Source: Multifurca ochricompacta (lineage: Eukaryota; Basidiomycota; Agaricomycetes; Russulales; Russulaceae). From it: a stretch of 26,873 nucleotides of DNA. Shown piece after piece: positions 1-8,725 of this stretch. A program made the translations under genes and the position numbers. The stretch covers positions 1 through 26,873 of the forward strand of contig WTXG01000387.1 of the NCBI GenBank assembly GCA_022496185.1. The letters run 5' to 3'. Position 1 is the first letter of the stretch. Every line of letters begins with the position of its first letter. The notes below the pieces were generated by a model. It saw nothing but the letters and a program-made list of their open reading frames with translations, was not told the origin of the DNA and searched no databases.

Positions 1-288
1 AGATTGACCTACCACACAATGAGAATGATTTCCAAAATTAGTAGAAAATGGTAGATGATAGTGTAGCATCTAAGCTTCAATTAGAGTCTATACTAATGTC
101 AATTGAGTCAGTGGTCCATGATATATAAAATGTTTTGTGAGGCATTATCATTGGAATGGTTTTGTGGCCAACATGTGAGATGACAAAACCAGTATCTGGT
201 GGTCATGGGAATGCATTGACAGTCATGTGACAATGTTTAATAAGTTGAACATACACCAAATAATCATCAACAACACTTGCTTCTTACC

Positions 289-545
289 ATGCATGCCCTC
301 TCTGCTGCCAAAAGGACTCACATCATCTTCCTCCTCACTTCAGGCAAATCTGCCCATAAAGTGTCAACTATGACTGGCCATGGCACTATTATCATCTCAA
401 GATGTGTCATAAATACTGCCCTTACCATCCCAAGTCAAATGGAGGGAGACCAAGGAAGCTGACAGAGAGAAATGCTCAGCATGCTGTTTGCCTTATTTCC
501 TCTGGCAGGGCAGACACAGATGTGGAAGTGACTAGAGCACTTCAG
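289..545 (+). pseudogene. Tc1 transposase N-terminal DNA-binding region
   Basis: From the ATG at 289 the frame reads a helix-turn-helix of Tc1 type (ALSAAKRTHII, then SGKSAHKVSTMTGHG). A frameshift near 400 moves to the frame that carries the second Tc3-like helix-turn-helix, with the linker GRPRKLTERNAQHAV followed by LISSGRADTDVEVTRALQKL. In intact Tc1 proteins these two domains bind the terminal repeats and are followed by a DDE nuclease of about 200 residues; that part is missing here. A near-identical copy lies at 24269-24528 and an inverted one at about 24960-25220. Confidence 0.8.
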
Positions 546-549
546 AAGT

Positions 550-660
550 TGTTAATGGGTTCCTCTATCAACATACAATGCCCATCCATCCTCCCATTGA
601 ATTTTCAAGCCATACCTGGCCCCTCCCATATCATACACCACCATTCCATCATAAGTGCAA
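550..660 (-). pseudogene. Inverted fragment of Tc1 transposase DDE domain
   Basis: On the minus strand this piece reads LMMEWWCMIWEGPG and, after one in-frame stop, KFNGRMDG. This resembles the Tc1 segment around the second catalytic aspartate (family form is roughly LMMWGCM-x2-G-x-G, then KI-x-GRMD). It is joined tail-to-tail to the helix-turn-helix part, so about 100 residues of the middle and the whole C-terminus are missing and the remaining part is inverted. The same join occurs in the copy at 24530-24625, so it existed before the copies spread. Confidence 0.65.
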
Positions 661-663
661 TAG

Positions 664-963
664 TGTAATGCCTGGTGCAGGCATTCAGCATGACATGTGC
701 AATCATGTAGCAGTATATGTGAAAGTCTTTGCACACTGTGTCACTAGTGTATGGAATTGAGGGACAAGTGCCAGAAGCACTGAGACAGTTCAAAGTCAAA
801 GTCAGGAATCACCCAGAAGGTAATGCACCAAGTTGATTAAGAAGTTGAGTCTGAGGCATACAGGCTATCTAAGCAGGCCTTATATATGTAAGAGGCATTG
901 GAGTCTGAATTGGAGCTAAGTACATATTGTATCAATGAAGTTGTAATGTGATGGTTCTCATTG
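664..963 (-). repeat. Diverged Ty3-type LTR fragment
   Basis: No gene here. The sequence is a distant relative of the E1/E2 LTRs and shares their order of blocks on the plus strand: a TGTAATGCC start (compare TGTTACATCC), AGTGCCAGAAGCACTGAGA, AAGTTGAGTCTGAGG at 842-856 and TTATATA at 880-886. The distance from the TATA-like block to the AAGTTGAGTCT block is the same 34 nt as in the complete elements. It runs directly into the left LTR of E2, so its other end is lost. The left flank is the Tc1-like element. Confidence 0.6.
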
Positions 964-1551
964 TGTTACATCCAGTGTGGGATGTTCCACATGACTTGTG
1001 TGTCAGCGTTTGTTTGTGAGTTTCAGATAAGAAGTCAATAAGACTTCTTGGAGTTACATGTGATGAGTCAAAGTCAAAGGGATGCTTCCCTAAGACAATG
1101 TTGAGTGGAGAAGTGCCAAAAGCACTGAGATAACTAAGTTGAAGTTCAAAGGGGACTGTCCAGAAGACAAACACTGATGTATTCAATAAGTTGAGTCTGA
1201 GGTCTACAATGTAGTTACAGTGGACTTATATACGTAATCAAATGAGCGTCTAAAGATAAGATATCTGGAGTCATGTGGGCCCAAATATATGAAAGTGGAG
1301 GGTGTAAAGCCTGGCTTCTGATAGGGAATTAAGTAAGTGTCTGGTCATAAAGATAAGGAGATAAAGAGATAAAGGACAATCATAGGTAAACAGTATATAA
1401 ACAAGTCCAATCAACAGTCACAGGGATGGAAGCAATGCATGTGAGGGGTTCCAGGAGGGGGATGTAATGAGGAAGTGTAACATAGGTGGGCAAGTGGGGT
1501 CCTCGCTGGGGAGGGTAAAGAAAAGAGGGGTGCTGGGCCCTGGTTGTAACA
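964..1551 (-). repeat. E2 3' LTR
   Basis: Starts TGTTACATCC and ends GTTGTAACA, matching the E1 LTRs along its whole length (588 bp against 593/594). It keeps the TATA block (TTATATA, about 1221) and the AAGTTGAGTCT block (1188-1198), where one CpG of the E1 form has become TpG. Just inside it, at 1552-1564, lies the polypurine tract of the minus strand (TCACCCTCCTTTC on the plus strand). Confidence 0.9.
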
Positions 1552-1582
1552 TCACCCTCCTTTCTGGCTCAAGCTGACCCAG

Positions 1583-2564
1583 CTAGAAATGCACACCATC
1601 ATCATCCTGCACCAAGTCCACATAGTCATCTGCCAGGTTCCGATCTCCCACAGTGTAAGTTTCATCTGCCGCACATTGATGTGTGTGTAAGAAGCCATAT
1701 GGGCCACGTCATCTGCACTGGGGGCACATGTTGTAGACCAGGCAATCAAGCTCATGATGTCCCACATTGAGACACAGACACTTGCTGCACCACCCCGAGG
1801 GGTTGACAATCATGGGAGTGATGCCTAAACGGCGGAATATGCAAAATCGACTCCAGTGTAGATTGCTCTGGCAGTGGTGGCACCATTTGTGATTGAGAGG
1901 GCAGTTCCAGCTAATGTGGTACTTGCTGTCACATTGCCAGCAGGTCTCTCCACAGGGATTCTCATGCATACATGGCATTTTGAGTTGGTTCGGCAGCAGT
2001 GTTGGTGCTGCTCCTAGTGACCATGGTGGGAGGGGTCATGCATAAGTATCTGTGTACCTTTTGGTGATGGTCTGATACACATCCCCTATCTCCAACCTCT
2101 TCCAGATCTCTGTTAATTCCTGCTCTACCTGGAACATCCCCCTCATGAGCCTTGTCATTTGCTTGGCATATTCTTTGTACTGGGTATTGAGTGTGGTACG
2201 TAGTGTAAGGGTCTTCCACAGTCTCATTACCTTGGCTTTGAGACGCAGAAGACGCATGTCATTCAACACTTTGTCGATTGTGAATGCTCTGGGGTCGTCA
2301 GCTGCAAGGTGTCCCAGTTGTTCGTCACTCATCGTGTGGTGAAGATGCCCTGTGTATTGTTCTTCCAGATAAACTGGAGCCCCATAGACGGGCCCATCCT
2401 TCTTCATACATCCTGTGACATCCATTCCTCTGTTGGTGTAGAATATGTACTTAGCTATGGCCTTCTCTCCATTGGCCATGGTGATCTCGAGTGGGAAGTA
2501 CATGGAGGAATTTGGGTTATTAGTGAAGAAGGGGAACTCAGGGACATTGCTGTCCTGATCCATG
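1583..2564 (-). pseudogene. E2 accessory ORF3, 5'-truncated, zinc-knuckle protein
   Basis: Minus-strand reading frame related to the E1 gene at 7450-8655. The kept part begins at the VPEFPFF region and includes the conserved core MYFPLEIT...GEKAIAKYIFY, a charged helical stretch and the cysteine-rich C-terminus (CWQCDSKYHISWNC, CHHCQSNLHWSRFC, CSKCLCLNVGHHELDC). Two in-frame TGA stops interrupt it (near 2036 and 1709); the first stands where E1 has CGA. The first 75 or so codons are cut off by copia LTR A at 2565. Function unknown; zinc knuckles suggest nucleic-acid binding. Confidence 0.8.
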
Positions 2565-3063
2565 TGTTGAACACAGAATATGTTCGGTGATGCTTCAGGC
2601 ATCAGGTGATTAGATTAGCTACTTGTAGATTAGATTAGATACCGGAGTTTTGGACTTTTTACATTATCATTATTACTTTCTTTCTCACATTCTGCAGTAG
2701 CTGACTGATGTACCATGTAACATGTGATTTCTGTAATGGCCAATGGCCTTTCTCCCTCATGTTTATTGTTTGGACTTTGTCCGGCACTTGTGGACTTATT
2801 CCCAGTGCACAGACCATCCCTAGAATTGTATATAAGGGTGTCTGTTTCGCCTCTTACACTTCAGAGTTTCCTTCACATCTGAAGTGTAAGTGCCTTCTAC
2901 ATTACTTCCTACTTATACCTTTGACTAACAGCTCTCTGTAGTCTAACTTGTCTTCTAGGTTAGTAGTATAGTAATAGAGTTTCCTTCACATCTGAAGTTC
3001 TAACTTGTCTTCTAGTCCAACTAACCTTACAGTCAGTATGCTGTGCCTCATGCCTGTTCAACA
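2565..3063 (+). repeat. Copia LTR A, recombinant solo LTR
   Basis: A 499-bp LTR with perfect 9-bp ends, TGTTGAACA and TGTTCAACA, of the same family as the 5' LTR of the copia element (6332-6825 plus 14337-14348). It has a TATA box (TATATAAG near 2829) and two copies of a block AGAGTTTCCTTCACATCTGA about 114 bp apart. The 5-bp flanks do not match (CCATG left, GTAAC right). The left flank is E2 ORF3 and the right flank is the gag-pol junction of E2, places that lie 3.7 kb apart in E1. Confidence 0.85.
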
Positions 3064-3109
3064 GTAACATGGAGTGCTCGTGCCCAGGCCAATGGGTTTG
3101 AGCCTAACA

Positions 3110-3116
3110 AAAATCC
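3110..3116 (-). promoter_or_regulatory. E2 gag-pol minus-1 frameshift site
   Basis: On the minus strand the gag frame reads AAG GAT TTT TGT TAG. The heptamer G GAT TTT sits three codons before the stop, and the pol frame is minus-1 relative to gag. The same heptamer in the same frame occurs in E1 (12204-12210) and E4 (18656-18662). G GAU UUU is an established minus-1 slip signal in dianthoviruses; its use here is an inference. Confidence 0.6.
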
Positions 3117-3615
3117 TTTGCAAATGCTTTCTCAACCAGGAGAGCATGGACTTCTTCACTCTCCTTCATCATATTAGCCCATATGTCTTGGGCTTTCTCT
3201 TCTTTGGACCGCTTGTCCACAGTAGGCAGGTTATTCTGGGCAGGGGCTGCTGGTGCTGTAGTTGCTTCCACAATGTGTGCTCCCTTCTTGGGACAATCTC
3301 TGGACATATGCCCCTGTGCTTTGCATCAAAAGCATTGTCCTTCTTTCATCAATGTCTGCTGCTCATCTTCTGTCAGTGTAGCCCTGGCCCAAGTCCTATT
3401 TGCAGAGGTATCCATGGCATTTGGATCCCTTTGTACATGCTGGTTATGGGATGCAGGCTTGACCCCAAACACTGCCTTCCACTGGTCTCAGGTTTTTCCC
3501 TTCTTGGTGTTGACTCCAAAGCATGTCTGGAAGTTGAGATAATCCTGCTGCTGTCATTGAGCAGCATTAACCCATTCATCCCAGTCCTGGGGGTGATGGA
3601 ACTGGATGATGTTTT

Positions 3616-4127
3616 TGTCAAACAATCATGCTGCTGGTTATACTGACTGTGGTTAGTAGCAGTTAGGCTAAAGAAAGACAAGTACTTCAGAGGTTAGAAG
3701 AACTCTATATTACTATCTACACACCTAAAGAAAGACAAGTCTAATATAATAGGTTAGTCTATAGGTAGTGAGAGAGTAGAGTAACAGGAACTTACACTTC
3801 AGAGGTTAGAAGAACTCTGAAGTGAAAGGGACAAAACAGACACCCTTATATACCCATGGGGGCCAGGGGAAATGGTCTGTGCACACTGGGAATAAGTCCA
3901 CAAGTGCTGGACAATAAACAGAGAGGGATAAAGGCCATTGGCCAAAGAGATATCACATGCCTACTGCGCATTACTAAGTCCATCACTAATCAGCTGAGTA
4001 AGGTGAGAAAGAAATGTAATAAAGATAACATAAAAAGTCTGATACTCCGGAATCTAATCTAATCTAATCTACAGCTGAAGCGAACCTTAGATGCCTGAAG
4101 CATCTCCAGACACATCCTGTGTCAACA
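3616..4127 (-). repeat. Copia LTR C, solo LTR in E2 gag
   Basis: A 512-bp inverted copy of the copia LTR. On the plus strand it starts TGTCAAACA and ends GTGTCAACA, and it is flanked by a perfect 5-bp duplication GTTTT (3611-3615 and 4128-4132). Removing the LTR and one duplication rejoins E2 gag as seen in E1 (GATGTTTTTGAC). It is therefore a true solo LTR, left when the two LTRs of one insertion recombined. The TATA box (CTTATATA on the plus strand) is near 3845 and the paired CTTCAGAG/CTCTGAAG stem near 3795-3825. Confidence 0.9.
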
Positions 4128-5145
4128 GTTTTTGACCAGCAGGTTGGGCAACCCTTGTGAGAAGAGATCTAATGTTGCCTCTTTGTCTGTGTCATACCCA
4201 GCTCTATTGGCCAGGCTTCTAAACTTGGCGACATATGCATCCAGTTCTCCCTTCTCCATTCTGAGGGATTTCAACTCTCAGGCTGCTTTTTGCTTTGCCT
4301 GTCCATCAGTGAAGGCATCTTTGAATCGCTGGGCAATGGTCTCCCAGAGGCCTTCACTCATGGTTCGGTGCCCACTCTCAACTTGTTCATTCAGCCACTC
4401 CAGCTGTTCCATCATCCAGTCATCCACTGCATCCCCTCAGATCAGAGAGAGGAATAGATTAGTGCATTGGAATGGATTGATAATTTGGGGAACATCATGA
4501 TTGAAGTTTTTGAAGGTTGTAAACTCCAACATGAACTTTTTACTTTGTGACCAATCCCTGGTAAACATCTGAGGTAGCACTCCTGACAGACATCCCGAAG
4601 GAGGAGGAATGTTTGGCGGTGCAGCTGTGGGGGCTGGTGGGATGGGGTCAGGGAGTTGGGCAGCAATGGTCGACATGTTCTGATGGAGTGGGGTGATAGT
4701 ATTTGTAGATTGTATCGATATCTGGGGAGTTGTCAAAGCAGGGGCTCTGATTGTGACAACTTCAGGTGCAACTGGAAACATAATTGCTGCTAATGCTGGT
4801 GCATCTTCACTATGTTCTTCTATGTACTCTTCTGGTTCAGAGTCCGTGACAATGGCTGGGGGGTTTTCCCTCCACAGCCCTAGTCCAAATTTGGGTGGGG
4901 CAGGTCCTGTAGTGACCCAAGAGTGTCAGCTGTCTGAGTATTGGATACGATACCAAACTCTTTTCTCATTGTTGTATTCTACCAGTTGGTATCTTCTGTT
5001 GTAATAGACATAGTATCCAAACTCGGACTCAAAATCTTTCCAGGCAGCAGAGCCAAGTACTTGCTGTGAAAGATTATTCTCTTCTCTATGTTCAATGGGT
5101 TCTTCTCAAAAGAGGGTCTGACTGTGGCTGGAAGCCACTGTGAGA

Positions 5146-5156
5146 GACTCGACTTG
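5146..5156 (-). other. E2 self-priming primer-binding site
   Basis: Plus strand AGACTCGACTT, 2 nt from the 5' LTR at 5159. Its complement AAGTCGAGTCT occurs inside the LTR at 5381-5391, 35 nt from the far end of the TATA block at 5420-5426. The RNA 5' end would thus pair with this site over 11 nt, as in Tf1. Confidence 0.75.
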
Positions 5157-5158
5157 AT

Positions 5159-5748
5159 GTTACATCCAGTGTGGGATGTTCTGCATGACATGTGCTTCAG
5201 TGTATGCAAGAATCAGGAAAGGACCATCAATAGGTCCCTTGGAGGAGACAGGAAGAGTCAAAGTCCCAGAGGCTGAATGCTCTTGAGACAATGTTAAGTG
5301 GAGAGGTGTCAGAAACACCAAGATGACTAGTTCTGAAGTTCAAGGGACTTGTCCAGAAGACAAACACTGATGTATTCAATAAGTCGAGTCTGAGGCTTAC
5401 AATGTAGCTACAGTGGGACTTATATATGTAATCAGATGGGCATCTATACATAAGAGATATGTAATCAAGTGGGTCCAAATATCCAGAAGCGGATGGTGTA
5501 AAGCCTGGCTTCTGATAGGGGATTAAGTAAGTGTCCAGTCTTAGAGATAGGGAGATAAGAGATAGGGAGAAGCATAAACAAAGATATACACTGAGTCAAC
5601 AAGTACAAAGTCAGTCATGGGGAAGGGAGTAGGGCATGTGATGGATCCCAGGACAGAGACATGATCAGGAAGTGAAGAGTGGGTGGAAGGGATGGGTTCA
5701 CATTAGGTAAAGTGAAGAAAAGAGGGGTACTTGGCAAGGGTTGTAACA
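5159..5748 (-). repeat. E2 5' LTR
   Basis: 590-bp LTR, TGTTACATCC to GTTGTAACA, alignable with the left LTR (964-1551) but clearly diverged, including many CpG-to-TpG/CpA differences and small indels. It carries the promoter block TTATATA at 5420-5426 and the predicted RNA start at 5391 (minus strand). To its right the E3 fragment begins. Confidence 0.9.
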
Positions 5749-5753
5749 TCTCA

Positions 5754-6331
5754 TTAAAACTCCCAGTACATGCTCCCCCAGCAATGTCCTATCACTCAAC
5801 AATCCATCATGTCTTTCATCACTGCCAACACTGCTGTCAATGCTTTCACCTCTTCCCATGTAGTTGTTGAAGCCTTCCCCTCTGCCCATCCATCCACACA
5901 CCCTTCCTCTCCTATTGACTATGAGGCTGCTGAAGCACGGACCAAGAATCAATCCCCCAACCCCAACAATGACTTCACCCACTCCAAAGAACCCCACCTG
6001 AATGACCTGCTCGGTATGGAACAGGACAATGAAGTGCCAGAATTCCCATTCTTCTACAACAACCCAAATTCCTCCATGTACTTCCCACTTGAGATCACCA
6101 TGGCCAATGGAGACAAGGTCATCGCAAAATACATCTTCTATACTAATGGAGGGATGGATGTTGCAGGTTGTATGAAGAAGGATGGCCCAGTCTATGGGGC
6201 ACCAGTATATTTAGAAGAGAGACACATGGGTCATCTCCACCACATGATGAGTGACAAACAGCTTGGACACCTAGCCACTGATGACACCCGAGCCTTTGCC
6301 ATTGATGAAGTGTTGAATGATATGTGTCTTC
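5754..6331 (+). mobile_element. E3, plus-strand Ty3 element fragment
   Basis: Remnant of a third Ty3 element, oriented opposite to E1 and E2. It starts in the short spacer between pol and ORF3 (AAAACTCCCAG..., similar to the spacer next to E1 ORF3 near 8690-8720) and ends where copia inserted at 6332. Only the first part of ORF3 remains. The left boundary is the E2 5' LTR; the rest of the element would lie beyond the right end of the window, after the copia 3' LTR. Confidence 0.7.
5809..6331 (+). pseudogene. E3 accessory ORF3, 3'-truncated by copia
   Basis: Starts at the ATG aligned with the E1 ORF3 start and stays open for 174 codons. It has the Ser/Pro-rich leader (VVVEAFPSAHPSTHPSSPID), an acidic stretch (MEQDNEVPEFPFF), and the core YFPLEIT-x3-G-x3-IAKYIFY followed by GPVYGAPVYLEE. 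It keeps a histidine codon (HMGHLHH) where E1 has a TGA stop. The copia LTR starts after the NDMCLL codons, removing the coiled-coil and zinc-knuckle parts. Its open frame, with neighbours full of stops, suggests it was coding until recently or is under-sampled by mutation. Confidence 0.8.
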
Positions 6332-6825
6332 TGTTGAACACAGAAGATGTTTGGTGATGCTTCAGGCATCAGGTGATTAGATTAGCTACTTTGCAGATTA
6401 GATTAGATACCGGAGTTTCGGACTATTTACATTATCATTATTACTTTCTTTCTCACATTCCGCAGTAGCTGACTGATACACCATGTAACATGTGATTTCT
6501 GTAGTAGCCAATGGCTTTTCTCCCTCATGTTTATTGTTTGGACTTTGTCCAGCACTTGTGGATTTATTCCCAGTGCACAGACCATCCCTTGAACAGTATA
6601 TAAGGGTGTCTGTTTTGTCCTCTACACTTCAGAGTTTTCTTCACCTCTGAAGTGTAAGTCCCAATCTCTTACTTACTACCTTACCTTTGACTAACCGTCT
6701 CATGTAGATAACTTGTCTTTCTAGGTGTGTAGTATAGTATAATAGAGTTTTCTTCACCTCTGAAGTATAACTTGTCTTTCTAGCTTAACCTGCTAACTTA
6801 CCACAGTCAGTATGCTGTGCCTCAT
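6332..6825 (+). repeat. Copia element 5' LTR, first part
   Basis: The LTR starts TGTTGAACACAG and is cut at 6825 by E1; it resumes at 14337-14348 and ends TGTTTTACA. Together these make 506 bp, close to LTRs A and C (499 and 512 bp). The start site in E3 shows left flank TCTTC; the matching right flank would lie beyond the window. It contains the palindrome TGATGCTTCAGGCATCA, a TATA box and a strong stem-loop just after it. Confidence 0.9.
6597..6655 (+). promoter_or_regulatory. Copia LTR promoter and leader stem-loop
   Basis: TATATAAG at 6597-6604 is followed about 27 nt later by an 11-bp perfect inverted repeat, ACACTTCAGAG (6624-6634) and CTCTGAAGTGT (6645-6655), with a 10-nt loop. The stem therefore sits at the presumed RNA 5' end. 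LTR A has the same arms shortened to 9 bp, and LTR C keeps ten of the eleven pairs. The start point itself is inferred from TATA spacing. Confidence 0.6.
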
Positions 6826-7418
6826 TGTTATGTCCAGTGCGGACGTTCCACACGACTTGTGTGACAGCGTTCGTTCATTATCAGGTAAGGAGTCAATAGG
6901 GCTCCTTGGAGTGTGTTATGGAAGAGTCAAAGTCAAAGAGGCTGTACTCTAAGACAATGTTGAGCAGAAAGTACCAGAAGTACTTGGTGAGATGGTTGAG
7001 TCAAAGCTTTCAAAGGGAAGTCCAGAAGACAAGCACCGATGTATTCAATAAGTCGAGTCTGAGGTCTACAATGTAGTTACAGTGGACTTATATACGTAAT
7101 CAAATGAGCGTCTAAAGATAAGATATCGTTGAGTCATGTGGGCCCGAATATACGAAAGCGGAGGGTGTAAAGCCTGGCTTCTGATAGGGAATTAAGTAAG
7201 TGTCTGGTCGTAAAGATAAGAGATAAGAGATAACGGATAAAGGGTCAATCATGAGCAAAGTAACATAAACAACAACAAAGCTGATCACGGGGAGGGAAGC
7301 AGGGCATGTGACGGGTCCCAGGAAGGGGATATGATCAGGAAATGTAAGGTAGGGGGACAGGTAGGGTCATCACTGGGGATCGTGAAGAAAAATGGGTTGC
7401 TAGGCAGGGGTCGTAACA
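6826..7418 (-). repeat. E1 3' LTR
   Basis: 593 bp, TGTTATGTCC to GGTCGTAACA. Differs from 13738-14331 by one base deletion (CGG-ACG against CGGGACG) and 19 transitions, every one in a CpG of one of the two copies. TATA block TTATATA (about 7089-7095) and the AAGTCGAGTCT block are unchanged. Confidence 0.95.
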
Positions 7419-7432
7419 TCACCCCCTCTTCT
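7419..7432 (-). other. E1 polypurine tract
   Basis: Minus strand AGAAGAGGGGGTGA directly before the 3' LTR (TGTTACG). Such a tract primes plus-strand DNA synthesis in LTR retrotransposons. E4 has the parallel ACAAGGGGAGTGA before its 3' LTR; both end in GTGA. Confidence 0.75.
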
Positions 7433-7449
7433 GGCTCTAGCTGACCCAG

Positions 7450-8655
7450 CTAGAAACAACTTGTACCATCATCATCCTGCACCAGGTCCAAGTAATCGTC
7501 AGCTACATTACGATCATCCATGGTGTAATTCTCCTTGTCTTCATCCTGGGGACACCTATGTGTGCAGAGGAAACCATAAGGGCCACGCTGCCCACACAAG
7601 TGACAGAGGTCGTGGATGGGGCAGTCCAGCTTGCGATGTCCTGCATTGTGACGCAGGCACTTGCTGCACCAGCCAGACAGGTTGATGATTGTCGGGGGGA
7701 CACCTACACGGTGGAAAATGCAGAACCGGCTCCAGTGCAGGTTGCTGCGACAGTGGCGACACCACTTGCAGTTGAGGGGACAGTTCCAGCTGATATGGTA
7801 CTTACTGTCGCACCGCCAGCATGTTTCTCCACGGGGATTCTCGTGCATCTGCAGCATCTCGAACCGATTGGGCAACAACCTTGGTGCAGCTCCTAACGAT
7901 CGTGGAGGGAGAGGTCGTGCGTATGTGTCAGCATACCTCTTGGCGATGGTCTGGTACGCATCCCCTGTTTCCAACCTTTTCCGGATCTCTACCAACTCCT
8001 GCTCGACCTGGAACATCCCGCTGGTCAATCTCGTCATCATCTTCGCATGTTCCTTGTATTGCTTGTTGAGTGTCGTGCGCAGCGTCAGGTTCTTCCGCAG
8101 CCTCATTACTTCGGCTTTGAGGCGCGGGAGGCGCATGTCGTTCAGTACTTCGTCGATCGCAAAGGCGCGGGAATCTTCTGCGGCCAAATGCCCCAACTGC
8201 TCGTCGCTCATCATGTGATGTAGTCATCCTGTATAGCGTTCTTCCAAGTAGACTGGGGCCCCATAGACGGGACCATTCTTCTTCATGCACCCTGTGACAT
8301 CCATTCCTCCATTGGTATAGAAGATGTACTTAGCTATAGCCTTGGTGCCATCCACCATGGTGATCTCAAGCGGGAAGTACATTGATGAGTTCGGGTTGTT
8401 GGCGAAGAATGGGAACTCGGGGACTTCATCGTCCATCTCCATGCCTACCAAATCATTTGGGTGTGGCTCTTTGCAGTGTTCAAAGTCGTCATTAGGGTTG
8501 GGTGATTGGTTCTTAACACGTTCTTCCGCAGCTTCATAGTCGATGGGAGAGGAGGGACGAGTGGAGGGGTGAGCGGAAGGGAAGGCTTCCACAACCACAG
8601 TAGTGGCAGTGAAGGCGTTGATGGCAGCAGAGGCAGCGATGGAGGAAGAAGACAT
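7450..8655 (-). pseudogene. E1 accessory ORF3: conserved core, coiled coil, zinc knuckles
   Basis: ATG at 8655, 70 bp after pol, 401 codons with one in-frame TGA at codon 144. Order: Ser/Ala/Pro-rich leader (1-50), acidic link (55-80), conserved core YFPLEIT-x3-G-x3-IAKYIFY from residue 93 and GPVYGAPVY near 128-136, long charged helix likely to form a coiled coil (177-230), then C-terminal cysteine motifs: C279-x2-C-x4-H-x4-C292, C299-x2-C-x4-H-x4-C312, C330-x2-C-x6-H-x4-C345, and a fourth Cys/His cluster (351-368). The tail is acidic. No signal peptide or membrane segment, so it is not an env-type protein. Zinc knuckles suggest RNA or DNA binding; the actual role is unknown. Homologues: E2, E3 and, more distantly, E4. 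Confidence 0.85.
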
Positions 8656-8725
8656 GTTGGTGTGTAGTTAGGACATTGCTGGTGAAGCGTTGTTCTGGGG
8701 GGAAAGTTGGGAGTCTGCCTTTCTT

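Larger units (their letters stand above)
1..663 (+). mobile_element. Tc1/mariner-like element, truncated copy
   Basis: This stretch matches 23977-24639 almost base for base, so it begins about 42 bp inside the element; the left terminal inverted repeat lies outside the window. It holds an inner inverted terminal-repeat copy near 150-175 (TTTTGTGGCCAACATG), then the start of a Tc1 transposase reading rightward, then a short piece of transposase catalytic domain reading leftward. It ends at 663 where an LTR begins (TGTAATGCC). The copy is non-autonomous: no complete DDE domain is present. Confidence 0.8.
3104..5139 (-). pseudogene. gag: E2 gag pseudogene
   Basis: Minus-strand capsid/nucleocapsid gene of a Ty3 element, homologous to E1 gag (12201-13715). 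Recognisable parts in order: FGYYVYYNRRYQLVEYNNEK near the N-terminus, the acidic block SEPEEYIEE, the capsid segment SQSKKFMLEFTTFKNFNHD, and a C-terminal tail AQDIWANMMKESEEV ending FAKDFC-stop. The zinc knuckle is partly lost (only a SRDCPKK end is clear). In-frame TGA stops and frameshifts are present, and copia LTR C splits the gene at 3616-4127. The start is taken at a GTG that also stands at the same place in E1; neither copy has an ATG there. Confidence 0.8.
964..5748 (-). mobile_element. Ty3 chromovirus-like LTR retrotransposon E2, decayed
   Basis: Minus-strand element bounded by two LTRs (964-1551 and 5159-5748). Reading 5' to 3' on the minus strand it holds 5' LTR, self-priming site, gag, frameshift site, a few codons of pol, then a jump to ORF3 and the 3' LTR. 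Compared with E1, the block matching 8445-12157 (almost all pol) is absent. Its place is taken by copia LTR A. A second copia LTR (C) sits in gag. The expected 5-bp duplication is imperfect: CTCAT occurs at 957-961 and 5750-5754, but 2 bp and 1 bp away from the LTR ends. CpG is scarce, so it is older than E1. Confidence 0.85.

Noticed and set aside
3074..3646. A 190-codon plus-strand frame
   Set aside because: It is antisense to E2 gag and runs into copia LTR C; no domain is seen.
7661..8218. A 185-codon plus-strand frame
   Set aside because: Antisense to E1 ORF3, and explained by the base composition of the cysteine-rich and helical region.
7450..8655. ORF3 as an envelope-like gene, as in errantiviruses, because it follows pol
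   Set aside because: No signal peptide, membrane segment or furin-like site; zinc knuckles and charged helices point to an internal nucleic-acid-binding protein.
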